NCBI GenBank assembly: GCA_025765595.1
Contig: JAIVFH010000116.1
Span: 1-64,000, forward strand
Length of the DNA stretch: 64,000 nucleotides
Source of the DNA: Obelidium mucronatum
Taxonomy: Eukaryota; Chytridiomycota; Chytridiomycetes; Chytridiales; Chytriomycetaceae
Reading direction: 5' to 3'
The notes under the pieces are model-generated. The model did no database searches and had not been told where the DNA came from. It worked only from the letters and a program-made list of their open reading frames with translations. Shown in pieces: positions 31,401 to 40,461 of this stretch. Within the stretch, counting starts at the first letter, position 1. Each line of letters begins with the position of its first letter. The position numbers and the translations under genes are program-made.

Positions 31401-32566
31401 CCATCTTGCGAAACAGTTGTAGCACCTTTCGCATCAAAAGATGATGACGAAACCAGATTTGCCGCCATACCAGGTACGTGATAAACTTCCGTTACAGTCA
31501 CACGAGTTTCAGAACCATCTGACAACTTTGACTTGAACTCCACAATACCGACACCGCAAATATCCAGTTCCTCATTGTTTCCAACTCTCACAGTCCCCTT
31601 ACACTCAGCGTAAGTACTGAAACACCGACGATCATAGCAATATGTCTTCGTCGCCCCCAAATCATCAACCCATTCACCAGACTTAGAACTTGATTCCTCA
31701 TTTCCATTCGCCATGAACGAAAAGTGAACCGACTTTGTCTTCGATGAAGGTTGGTTGTCCTTTTTCATGGCCGGCTTACCGCCACCACTACCACTGGACC
31801 CTTTCTCCTTCCAACCCGTCTTAGGTTTGTTTTTACAATCCCTCCAACGATGACCAACTTTTCCACATCTGAAACATTCACTTGTTTCATCCCCCGCAGC
31901 AAAAGCAGATTGCCCTTTTTGCGATCCCTTGACACCACCACCAGAACCACCCTTTCGATTCAACTCATTCGAGTGTTCCGTTATCAATCGAGCGACCTTT
32001 TCTCTGGTAAGCTTCGATTCCTCCTGCGCCCTGATTGCAGTCTTAAAACCCTGCCAATCAGCATTGTCAGGTAAACCCCTCAACAACAGCGTCGCATGGA
32101 GTTTGTCAATATCGAGTCCTCCATTATTGTCAATTTCGGTAAATATGCCATTCATAGCCCCGATATACTTTGACACTTCGGACCCAGACTTCAATGTGAC
32201 ATCAAGCAACCGATCAAGTCTCGACAACGACGACGACGCAGAATCAGATTCATATTGAGTCTTAAACGTCTGAACCATATCGTACGCAGTCTTGCAATGT
32301 GCAACCAGACTTAATGCATCTCCGCTCAACTTGCCAATCAAGAAACCCCTAGCCTTGGCATCGTCAGTCCTCCTGGTCTTGAGCTTTGCATTGAACGCTG
32401 CAGTTGTAGTGGCATCGGCCCCCGCTGGTAGTAACTCTGGATCATCCAAGACATATAAAATATCCTTGGCTTCCAGTACCGTAATATACTTCAAGTAAAA
32501 ATGTGGCCAATCCACACTTCTTGACTCAAAGGATTGAATGGACTTGTAAAAATCGTCCCCCATCAC
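28493..32566 (-). CDS. Ty1/copia gag-pol polyprotein
   Basis: One 1357-aa ORF carries all copia domains in order. Gag ends in a zinc knuckle (C231-x2-C234-x4-H239-x4-C244). The protease region is at about 300, then integrase with its His/Cys zinc domain (LWHQRLGHLS...CKSC) and DDE residues in HMDFV, RSDNAKEF and GVAEVSNR. Reverse transcriptase follows with the VWVDDIL box, and RNase H with VWVDSDWAGD. The protease site reads W-V-D-D-L-G-A-T where copia proteins have D-S-G or D-T-G, so the protease may be impaired. Apart from that the ORF is intact. Confidence 0.97.
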   Translation of the reverse strand: MMGDDFYKSIQSFESRSVDWPHFYLKYITVLEAKDILYVLDDPELLPAGADATTTAAFNAKLKTRRTDDAKARGFLIGKLSGDALSLVAHCKTAYDMVQTFKTQYESDSASSSLSRLDRLLDVTLKSGSEVSKYIGAMNGIFTEIDNNGGLDIDKLHATLLLRGLPDNADWQGFKTAIRAQEESKLTREKVARLITEHSNELNRKGGSGGGVKGSQKGQSAFAAGDETSECFRCGKVGHRWRDCKNKPKTGWKEKGSSGSGGGKPAMKKDNQPSSKTKSVHFSFMANGNEESSSKSGEWVDDLGATKTYCYDRRCFSTYAECKGTVRVGNNEELDICGVGIVEFKSKLSDGSETRVTVTEVYHVPGMAANLVSSSSFDAKGATTVSQDGVRRFMVKGEEFMCSKKNKAGLWILQIEPLNIEHIGLAVPDVQLWHQRLGHLSLGNMKRLKGMVEGLTLSKGQLDEGIDFCKSCVEGKHTHRSFKSSGNERAKKPMDLIHMDFVIVNVPGLDGETVALVLTDDCTGMRFSFPVSRRSGSKLVEIFRSWLPWAERQSGEKLKCVRSDNAKEFKFGEFAELMDSLGVEQQFIVPYEHQQHGVAEVSNRVLFDKARTALLESKLPVKYWVKALTCMTYVANRSPYAELEVTPIEGFTGKKPDFKRMPMRVFGAACWARVPKELLKGKKKLDKRSRACRFLNYVQGGHAYEVVDVETKEIFITTSVRFDELGNSFEGKTADVLDKMWDFSGDMESDSDEDIVDEGVIDGSVGDDVGEEATDYDTASQGPSSTTTSVFGTPAPSPPSTPTQNRPRRSVARKNYAESDDESSHVAFLTVPKNYQEYLCLDAEEKQKWEKAMFKEISTLVDLHGTWVLRSDKPKNVKAVPSTWVFDKKTGPMVLPEDERKARLCARGDLQVEGVNYLETFAPVAKLAAIRVCFVLAVVWKLKMHQSDVRGAFVSASLDGEEVWMKQPPGFEVLGEDGKVLFCYLLKALYGLRQAGNCWRRMLKAFMESIGFLALIAEKCIFIKKGSVSGKPIIIVVWVDDILTMFSKLDQRDFDEFWKAFTTKFSVKDLGDVAKYVGTTITRDLEEQWLVIDQTQAIREVIGDYQLSGGKERKTPFPAGLRLEKASVEDLPTENNYRSLVGKLMYPMVWSRPELCFYLGALGKHNANANASHWNAGIEVVRYLASTPTYGLHYNDRGHLELEVWVDSDWAGDLESGKSVWSYMVFLGGNLVSWKSKQDSVTATSTAMAEIAAIFYGLCEGLWLLELLKELGVETKSFKLYSDNMPAVKIANSDKALERIKHEVVRVEFIRDHVRSGVVEVSHVAGTGNCSDIGTKNLPYPAFSKHREFIGVRPVRG

Positions 32567-32600
32567 GTAAGTTCAGTAATAAAGCTTGGTGCTGATAACG

Positions 32601-32794
32601 TGTCGTTTTCTATTTGGATTGTTTAAGATCACAATACAAATAAACAATAAAAGATTCAATGGTTAAAAACTAAAGGGAAAACCGCCTCTTTAAATACGAA
32701 TTCCACCATCAAAACAATTTCATCTCGGTAAGTCCAAACGGCCACCCAAACTATTTCCAAACTCCACCAGATTAAATTTTTGCTGATTATCACA
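32601..32794 (-). repeat. 5' LTR
   Basis: 194 bases, identical to the left LTR; the promoter of the element should lie here. Confidence 0.95.
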
Positions 32795-32814
32795 GGAACG
32801 GCTCTCCGAAAAAC

Positions 32815-32822
32815 TATATAAA
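32815..32822 (+). promoter_or_regulatory. TATA box of small DPAxN gene 2
   Basis: TATATAAA lies 61 bases before the ATG and only about 20 bases from the retrotransposon end, so the insertion spared the core promoter but displaced everything upstream. Confidence 0.6.
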
Positions 32823-32882
32823 GGGGCAGGAGCGTCCCAACTGCATTCAAAAAAAAAGTACTTCAACACACTGAATCTTGAT

Positions 32883-33101
32883 ATGCCAGCCTTCGACTTG
32901 AACACCTTCGCTGACCCAGCCATGAACGTAAAGATTTCCAAGTCCCTCTCTTTGAAAGCCGCCAAGTCCTCTGAATCCATCCGTCAGGCTCCTCCTTCCA
33001 TTAACGGTTCTGTGGCTGCGTCCTCAACCAGTAAAAAGGCCCAAACTCCCCTCTTCTTTGCTACAATGCCAAACGGGTTCCTCAACAACCAACACATCTG
33101 A
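32883..33101 (+). CDS. small DPAxN-family protein, copy 2 (72 aa)
   Basis: 72-aa ORF with its own TATA box. It shares the layout of the 73-aa protein at 27662-27883: M-x-A start, DPAMNVKISKSL segment, an ES pair, Ser/Thr-rich middle and Ile C-terminus. The two genes were divergent neighbours before the copia element separated them. No domain recognised; basic, helix plus disordered tail. It could be an expressed small effector or stress protein, but nothing in the sequence proves this. Confidence 0.7.
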   Translation: MPAFDLNTFADPAMNVKISKSLSLKAAKSSESIRQAPPSINGSVAASSTSKKAQTPLFFATMPNGFLNNQHI

Positions 33102-33374
33102 GAACTCTGAACAGCCATCGCATCAAAGCATCCTTCCAATGCAGGCATCATTTTGTATTTATAGAAGTGCATATCCGTATCGAAGCAATAAAACACGCTT
33201 AATCATTACTTACTTCTCCTTTTCCCAACATTTTCCACTCTTTCTGTTGAGAAGTAGACTGTATAACAAAAATCAGGATTTTAATGGTAAGTAAGAATTA
33301 CTACGGATCTTGCTTCTGGTATGATGGTATCCATTCTTTCTGCAAATTTCAGTTTCTATTTTTGGAATTCAACC

Positions 33375-34752
33375 ATGCAAGAACAAACGCCGTTATTGGC
33401 ATCCACAACTTCCTCCAGTCAACCCATCCGACTAGGTAAAAGATTTTTCGCTTTAATTAAGTCTCACATGAGTATTATTAGCTGCGTTGGACCTTGTACG
33501 CGGAGTTCTGATGGTGTTCATGGCCATTGACCGTGAGGAAATTTTGAAATAGCCAGGCCATAAGTTTTGACGTGTTTAGATTTCTCTATCTTAGACGCGA
33601 AGGAGTTCCTTTCAAATTTTGCGTACCCTCATGAACAGTGGTATGAAATGCCAAATTACAAGGGCAATAGTCTGCAATTCCTATCCCGCTTTGTGACATC
33701 TTTTTGCGCACCTGGATTCTTTATGCTGATGGGATGGGGTGTCGCGTTATTCATTGGTGAGAGTTCAAAATAACGGTAGAAGAAAGGACTGATACACGAG
33801 CTCAGAATCTCGGAGAAAGAGTGGTTGGTCGTGGATAGATATATTCAAGCATTTTGCTCTGCGTGGTCTCGTTCTCATTATGTTGAACGATATCATGATG
33901 ATTCCATTCCGCACTGAAATGCACTTAACCCATTATGTTTTTGCAACATCGGTCCTTTTTGCTCTCGGAGTCAATATCTTTCTGGCATCAGTATTTGCGT
34001 ATTTTGAAGAGTCAGTTGGTCTAACTTCTGTTGTCTATTTTGTGTTTCCAGCCATTTTGACAATATTGCCTTCTTTGTGGATACCGCTACCAGAAGATAC
34101 CTCCAAGAATTCTGACTTCTGGTACCTGTTTTGGTTTCTTCCGAAAGCATCACCGTCCTCACCTTATCCAATGCTTTCTGTATATCCTCCAATTCCCTGG
34201 CTTGCACATACATTATGGGGAGTCGGAATCGGCCGCGCCTCAAAGCTCTTGAAATGGGATTCGCAACGACTAGGTTTATTCAATTTGTCGTGTGGAATCT
34301 CTATGATCAGTGTCGCTATTCCGTTACGTTATGGTGTATCTTGGACATCCATCAACCCACAATTGGTTGTTCCGCCGGTTCAAACGTCTTTCATATCCTT
34401 CTTCAATAATGTCAAGTACCCTCCTTCTGTGGTGTATACACTCATAACTGTGGGAGCAAACCAACTCTTGCTGGGATTTCTATTTTTTGCCAACCCAACA
34501 GTGACTACGGACAAGGGTGTGCTAATGGTCTTCGGAGGATGCTCGCTCTTTTTTTACGTGTCTCATTTCGCTGTTTACTGGACGATGGGAACTGTGTTGG
34601 GGGGATTGGGTCTTATGCCCAAGGAGAGGTATGGCGATGGCGTGTTTTGGTTTTGGTATGTTGTTGGACTTGCGATTGAGTATTACCTGTGTCAGCGATA
34701 TGCTTCATTTAAAAGAGGAACGAGTAAGGACTCCATCTGGCGATTGTTTTGA
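33375..34752 (+). CDS. HGSNAT_cat/DUF1624-like multi-pass acyltransferase, paralogue 1
   Basis: Four exons (33375-33435, 33482-33532, 33595-33756, 33806-34752) give 406 aa. After a short cytosolic N-terminus comes the family signature ALDLVRGVLMVFMAIDH, then about eight to ten hydrophobic segments. The family includes heparan-alpha-glucosaminide N-acetyltransferase and bacterial YeiB-like proteins, which move acyl groups across or at membranes; the substrate here is unknown. The third intron is only 49 nt, and the other paralogue has an intron at the same place. It ends KDSIWRLF, nearly the same as the copy at 59594-61020. Confidence 0.82.
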
Positions 34753-35008
34753 ATGAGAAGGCATTGCGATATTCTTCAGGCGTATTTAAGTTTTAAGAAA
34801 CATATTCATTTCAACATGAACCAAGGTACCCGCAAAGCCAAAAAATTCACTCGCTGCTTAAATTATCTTTGACAATCAGACAATGACGCGTATGATTTTG
34901 AAGCGCAGGTCGCGAAACCAGGACCAGGTTAGTCTTGGGTTTCGGTCCTTTGCCTGTCTAACACACTCGCTGTTCACCCTCTCACTCTCAGGAAAGAAAG
35001 CTTTGTCG

Positions 35009-36490
35009 ATGGCCCAAAAGAAGAAAGCGACAAAGAAGCCGCTTAAACAGCCTGAGTCCAAGATGGTGAAACCGACCCAAGCAGCACCCAATAACACAGT
35101 CTCAGGTTGGGCCAACACTACTAATACATACTCATAACTCAAACCTGTGAATTCATTCTTTATCGCAGAAGTATCATCGCGCAAGACGCGTCAGAAAAAA
35201 GCGGAACAGGTTGTCGTATCCATTGACTCACTTGAGAACAAGACGCATGAAACAATTCGACTTTCAAAGAAACTTCCGCTTGAAAGCAACCCGTTCTATG
35301 AAAGCGATGGCGAAGGGGGATCTCCGTTAATGCCGAGCAATCCAGAATACTTCTTCTCATCGGACGATGAGGATATGGAACAAACCGAGCCCCAAGCCAA
35401 GAGACAGAAAACTACAAAAGCAATAGCTCGCCCTGCTACTTCTACTCCCCAGTCGGATAACTTCGACTCGTCTCAAGATTATTCACTCTTTAACGAGGAG
35501 GGCGAAGATGAAGATCCAGACAAGACAATCGTCGCAGATCAGATGAATGAAGACAACTTTGAACTTGGTACTTTTCAGGAAAATCAAAAGCGGGGTCTTC
35601 GGTGAGTACCTCAGTACGTCACGCATTACATGTATTAATAACTTACTGGCTGCCATTTCAAAGTCACCAACAGCAGCAGGAGTACCATTTCGACGACCCT
35701 GCTGCTTCTGAAAGCGAGGAAGAATATGCCGACAAGCTCGCCACTTCCAAGAAATCAGTTGGAAAAAAGACTGCAGCATTGAGTTTAAGCGCGAGAAAGA
35801 AAATGAATGTTTCGCACACAGAAGTGAAACATCCAGTGAGCAGGGACCGCAAGCTTACAAATGATTTCGAGAACCAAAATGTCCGAACATTATTGTCTAT
35901 GATTGAAAAGGTCAGCAAAAGTCACGTTTTGTTGGATTTAATAATCGTGCTTTCCTAAGGCTGACGGTTACTTTGACGACTTTGATGAGAAGTTGTAAGA
36001 TAATTAATTGTTGACGCTGAATCCAACTGACGGTGTTCCAGGGCCTTCCAAATGCAAGCGCTGTGTGACGAAAATATAGCGATTCTTAAAAAGCAAAGTG
36101 AGATAGCAGAGTACGGCGGCAGCTTTCCTTTAAAAGTAACTTCTGTTTAGAACCACTCGTTGTGAATGTGCGCAAGAATGACGCTACCATGTGTGATGAG
36201 TTCAACAAGTCAATTTCTGAGTTTGAAGCGTTGATATCAAGCAAGCGCGAATTATTTCGTCAGTTCCATATTGATGCTGAGGCTGCGTGTAATTGACATT
36301 TTGTGTTTTTTTGCTTTTGGGCAACTGACTTCTTGTGTTGGTTTCAGTTCGTAAAAACAAGAGCGACGCTGTTACAATGATTGAGAAAATGAACGCTCGA
36401 GCGCATTCGGTTGTTTCCCAGACACGCGCCATGGTATCCAACGATTTTTCCGCAAGTAAATTGCAAAAGGCTACAGAAATTTTGATGTGA
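35009..36490 (+). CDS. unknown basic/acidic nuclear-type protein with C-terminal coiled coil, 7 exons
   Basis: Exons 35009-35105, 35169-35601, 35664-35910, 35960-35994, 36042-36097, 36151-36288 and 36348-36490 give 382 aa, all in phase. The N-terminus is Lys-rich (MAQKKKATKKP). The middle is acidic and Ser-rich with KRQK-type nuclear signals. Residues about 235-380 are helical with heptads (FQMQALCDENIAILKKQ, EFNKSISEFEALISSKRELF, TMIEKMNARAHSVVSQT). The layout recalls meiotic chromosome-axis proteins of the SYCP3/Cor1 type, but similarity is too weak to claim this. Tiny exons (35 and 56 nt) are notable. Confidence 0.72.
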
Positions 36491-36564
36491 TATGGTTGCT
36501 TTACTTTCGCTCCAATGGTTCTCGTGTTTGATTTGAATCGCTTGACTTCATGCCAATAAAGAGT

Positions 36565-37570
36565 TTATTTCTTCCCAAAGAAGTGAACAATTGCCCACAT
36601 GAGCAATACTGTAACAAACATTCCACCGAATAGGATCCATCGATCTTGAACTGCTCTCTTTTCGATATATTTGATTACGGTGGATGAAAGTCCAAGACTA
36701 GTTGCGATATCGTACATTCGCTTTTGCGTCGACTTGATGTTTTGATATGTTAATGTGCAATCGTATTGGTGTATCCGATATGCCATACCTTCAATATTTG
36801 TCGCTGTTCATATAGTTCTGTCAATGCACCCCTTCCCATTTGGATAAACTCATCAATACGTCCTTCTGATGCCGTCAAGACTTCATTTTCCTTCAACAAT
36901 CCATCCATCATGAGAATAGTCGATGTATCTGTAAGTGACGGCTCTCCCGACTGCATAATTAGTGAGAACTCAAATGCGGGACTACTGCTATGCGCTTACA
37001 TTCTTTGATCCTGCCGCTGCTCGACGTCCCAATCCCCCAGCCCCTATTCCTCCCATTAGTTCAGATCGTTCTTTTTCAGCAACCTACGCCAATGTTAAAT
37101 CCCGTCCTCCACGTTTCACCTCACCCTAACACTCACCAAGTCAGACATACGCTTCCTCAAATCGTCGTATTTCAACTTTAAACTTTGGTAGTCAGCTTGC
37201 ATCTGATTCGCTCGTCTTTACAATCGATTCGGTTCCCCGTTATAGGTGATCCTTAGCACAAAGTGCCGAAACGGTTTCCAAAAAAAAGGTCTTACGATAG
37301 CGCCTTCTCTCGTTTGACTGTTGTTATTTCTCGCTTCGCAACGTCAGATAGATCCTTTGCAGATTGTCGCAGTGTTTCGAGGTTGGAATGAATCTGGCCT
37401 GTTGTCAGGGTGTCAGGTACTCATATTGGCAGTTGAAAAGAAAGGCTCGGCTGACCAGAAGATGCGCAGTATGTTGATCCAGATTCCACTTGTCCTTGCA
37501 TTTGATCGAGATCCAGTTGTAGTTGTGAAAGCACTTTGGTCGCATTGTTGAAGATTAAGTTGCCTGACAT
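36565..37570 (-). CDS. BOS1: Qb-SNARE BOS1/membrin (GOSR2)
   Basis: Six exons (37570-37456, 37398-37296, 37215-37137, 37083-37000, 36950-36789, 36732-36565) give 236 aa. The N-terminal helices resemble membrin (QIHSNLETLRQSAKDL). The SNARE motif (about residues 140-200) contains LLKENEVLTASEGRIDEFIQMGRGALTELYEQRQILK, followed by the membrin-specific LGLSSTVIKYIEKRAVQDRWILFGGM and a C-terminal transmembrane anchor with a Lys-Lys end. It acts in vesicle fusion between ER and Golgi. It converges with the coiled-coil gene on the left. Confidence 0.9.
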
Positions 37571-37791
37571 TGTTTGGAGAATGTTTTTACGTCTGATATT
37601 ATCGTGTACATGAGACTTAAATAAACCACGTAATCTTTGTATCAGGAAGAAGTAGCACGATATGTCAGAATAAATGTGAAGAGAAAGGGTGACAACTTGT
37701 CACGGATGGCACTAAAATAATACTTAAGGTAACTTGACAAGCATGATACTGTTATTCCAATTGATATGCCTTTTATTCACGACTCTTTGCC

Positions 37792-39896
37792 CTAGATATC
37801 TTCGAAATGGATTTTAAAACTCTTTCGAGGGGTTGTAAATGTTTGCATCTGAGTCGAAGTCTTCAAAACAGGAATATTACACGGTGTATAGATAGTGCGG
37901 CCAATTTTTTCCATGGAAGCCTGAGGATAATATAGTATCAGAATATTGATGCAGTTTTGTAGGCCACTGACCAAAAACTTGAGAAAATCTTTCATTATAT
38001 CAAGCAGAAGCAGAATTCCGTCGAAATTGGTTGGAAAATGATGGCAGAAGACTGTTCCGCACAAAGAAGCACCCGAGTTCAATTTTGTGGATGAAAGAAG
38101 CTTAAACTCATTGCCTGACACTGTTTAAGCCAGTACTTTTCCAAACCCGGTAGATTAACTTGAACTTACCCAATAATGTAACTGAAAAGACCTCGACCTT
38201 GTGCTTGTGGTTTAAGATAATGAAATCGCAGCAATCCTTTGCTCCTTTGAGCGATTTCAGATGTGCATTGTCACCTTCTTTGTGGTTTTCCGTCGACCCT
38301 TCTTTCTTTCCTTCCGCCCATGCCAAAGTAATTCCAGTGCGCGTTTGCCAAGAAATATCTGTCTGAAGCGCTCGAATATTCAATTTCGCTTCATTACACA
38401 GTTTTCGGTACTTCGACGCTTTCATGGATGTCTCCGATGATGTTGTTTCAATTGTGGCTGGAGCAATTGCAAAAATCAGATTCCACATTTTTTGAAAGTA
38501 ATCTGCCTCAGATTCAACTTTCTTGTTATCCTTCCAAAACTTAAGACTACAGATGGCTTATTTAATAAATTATTTGCATGAACTGAATTAAGTTCAAACA
38601 TATTACATCGATATGAAGGCTGTCCTTAGTTCTATTGTCATTTTGTACCGTTTGGCTGGCATTTCCCCTTCTCGAAGTAAAGGAAGTTGAAGAAGATGCA
38701 AATAAACATCTTCACAGTCAAATCCATCATCAATCAACTGCGGCAAGCAAATTAGTTTCGTGAAGCATTAAGGATAATGGCCAAACCTTCTTTATTTCGG
38801 TAATCTCCTGGAAACAGCTGTTATAATCTGGACCATCGAATACATCATCGCTTGCAAAAATCAAATCACTGAGAAGATAAATTAGACCAAAATCGGTTTA
38901 TATAAGGAAAAGCATTAAACCTTGATCTTTGCGACTTCCAAATTCTTCTCAACTCGAATTGATCCTGTTCACAAAAGAATGCCATGGAAAATTCATCATC
39001 TGTATCAAGAATCCAGGAGTGCTCTGGTCTAGAAAATCATGTTTAGTTGGTTAACCCAAACGCAACCATTACCTTTCGTTCGTGTCATTATGTAACATGA
39101 GCACTTCCAGTTTCTCTTCAAAAATAGCGCCAGAAGGCAATTTCAGATCTGCAGATTTATTTCTGCGTGAATATATATCCAAATATTGAGGTGTGTTCCG
39201 ACTTGACGAAACAGTCTACAAGTTTTTCTTAGCACTAAATCACAAATTAAACTCTCTAACTTTCTCATCTGGACAGAAAGATTCGTCATCAGATTCATCG
39301 AGATCACAGTGCTTTCGCGTTAGACTTTTTTTGGGATTTGAATCATTTGACCCTGAATGTGATTATCAGCGTCGCACATTCAAGGGCTTCAATTTACCTG
39401 CGATATCTTGCGGACATTCATCTTCAAGAGAAATTTTAGGCGCCGAAGCAGCACTAATTGATGGTGAGCTTGGCTTACTCTGTATTCAGTTTTACCCTGC
39501 TACAAGGTCATTAAGCGAACCTCTTTGAAGCTATTGGCTATTTCATGCGCCGCAGCATCAAAAGCGGGTCTTATTAGATACGATCCAATCGAAAATATGA
39601 GGTCTCGTTGTATTTTGAAACATGACAGTCTCTCGTGGAAGAGCTAAACGCGTTTAATTTTGAATCATCAGCCATATACAACGTACATCTTTTTCAAGAG
39701 GCTGAAAGGTATATTTCCGCTTGTAGTGGCAAAAATAACCGTTTGTGAAATAGCTGAGGAGTTCCTTTTCAGCCAAACCAGCGTATGTCTTGCCATGCTT
39801 TGAGCGAAGGAGCTCAAGCCAATGAAGTAGAGCAATATCATCCCGCAATGTGCTCCGAAAGTACGTGATTGTGAATTCAACTGTTTTGTTGGTCAT
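37792..39896 (-). CDS. unknown 514-aa protein, 12 exons
   Basis: Exons 39896-39680, 39643-39582, 39537-39521, 39477-39398, 39352-39261, 39215-39073, 39028-38921, 38868-38787, 38737-38649, 38546-38170, 38120-37972 and 37920-37792 are all in phase. The N-terminus is helical (LRDDIALLHWLELLRSKHGK), then a Ser/Asp-rich disordered stretch (about 95-155). Acidic and aromatic segments follow (HSWILDTDDEFSMAFF, DDVFDGPDY), then a C-terminal alpha/beta region (TGITLAWAEGKKEG, CCDFIILNHKHKVEVFSVTL). The third exon is a 17-nt microexon. I recognise no family. An apparent stop at 38603 is removed by splicing at AAACG|GTACAA. Confidence 0.7.
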
Positions 39897-39975
39897 TATT
39901 TTGTTGACGTTTGACAGCAAATCAAATGTATTACAAAAAGAGGAATAATAACAAATATGCGATCCCCCCATCCAT

Positions 39976-40130
39976 AGGCTTCGGTCGTTGGCTTGGTTGT
40001 TCAATGCACCTTATGAAGGCTTCGGTCTGAATGAGTGGGCTTCGGTCTTGCATTGTTTCGCATCTTCGGGATGATTTTGCTCATCAAGGCTTCGGCCTTG
40101 CGGATTGGTTGGGCTTCGGTCTAATTCTGT
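39976..40130. repeat. five copies of a GGCTTCGGTC motif
   Basis: GGCTTCGGTC(G/T) or GGCTTCGGCC occurs five times within 155 bases, spaced 22-60 bases, upstream of the 12-exon gene on its 5' side. Related CCGAAGCC sequence occurs near the palindrome in the GFAT intron. It may be a degenerate form of the GC-rich repeat family or a cluster of binding sites. Confidence 0.6.
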
Positions 40131-40461
40131 CTTTGAGCAATATCGCAAATGTATTTAACGACTTACGCTATAAAATTTTCTGTTTGCTCTTTCACTTCCC
40201 AGTTGTTGTTTTATATAATTATACAGAAGCTAGCTTGTTTGACGCGTTTTCGTTCTGTCGACGTCATTGCAGCCTCGGTCAATCAAATCAAGTAATTTGG
40301 CGACGGAGGTTGATATCTGTTTGTGCAGTGTGAATAAAGTAGGTGTATTTTTTGGCATTTCCACTCAAATGGCTAAGGATCCATTTTATCACTCACTTCT
40401 CGAGGAGTGAGTCTCTGATGAGGAGGAGGAGGAGGAGGAAGCAAAAAATAAAGGTGTTCCA
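40131..40461. other. upstream region of the next gene
   Basis: No certain gene. A TATA-like TATAAAAT lies near 40170. A short reading frame from 40369 (MAKDPFYHSLLEE) ends at a TGA at 40408-40410, but the same frame stays open beyond it into a Glu run and the next coding exon. This could be an upstream ORF, a stop-interrupted start, or a consensus error. Confidence 0.4.

Larger units (their letters stand above)
28238..32794 (-). mobile_element. full-length Ty1/copia LTR retrotransposon
   Basis: The element is 4557 bp, with two identical 194-bp LTRs and a 5-bp target duplication GGAAC at 28233-28237 and 32795-32799. It encodes one uninterrupted gag-pol ORF on the minus strand. Identical LTRs mean a recent insertion. 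The 5' LTR is on the right; the bases after it (CGTTATCAGCACCAAGC in element orientation) are the likely primer-binding site. A purine tract AGGGGGTGT precedes the left LTR as the polypurine tract. It inserted 88 bases before the start codon of the second small DPAxN gene, just upstream of that gene's TATA box. Confidence 0.97.

Noticed and set aside
28831..32074. Several plus-strand ORFs of 60-150 codons inside the copia element
   Set aside because: Antisense shadows of the continuous gag-pol ORF.
33757..33805. First read as a frameshift and stop (TAA) disabling HGSNAT-like paralogue 1
   Set aside because: A GTGAG...CTCAG intron of 49 nt restores the frame, and the paralogue has an intron at the same position.
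38603..38605. Apparent stop codon splitting 37792-39896 into two genes
   Set aside because: Splicing AAACG|GTACAA to CTGTAG|T joins the halves in phase, and all twelve exons then total a multiple of three.
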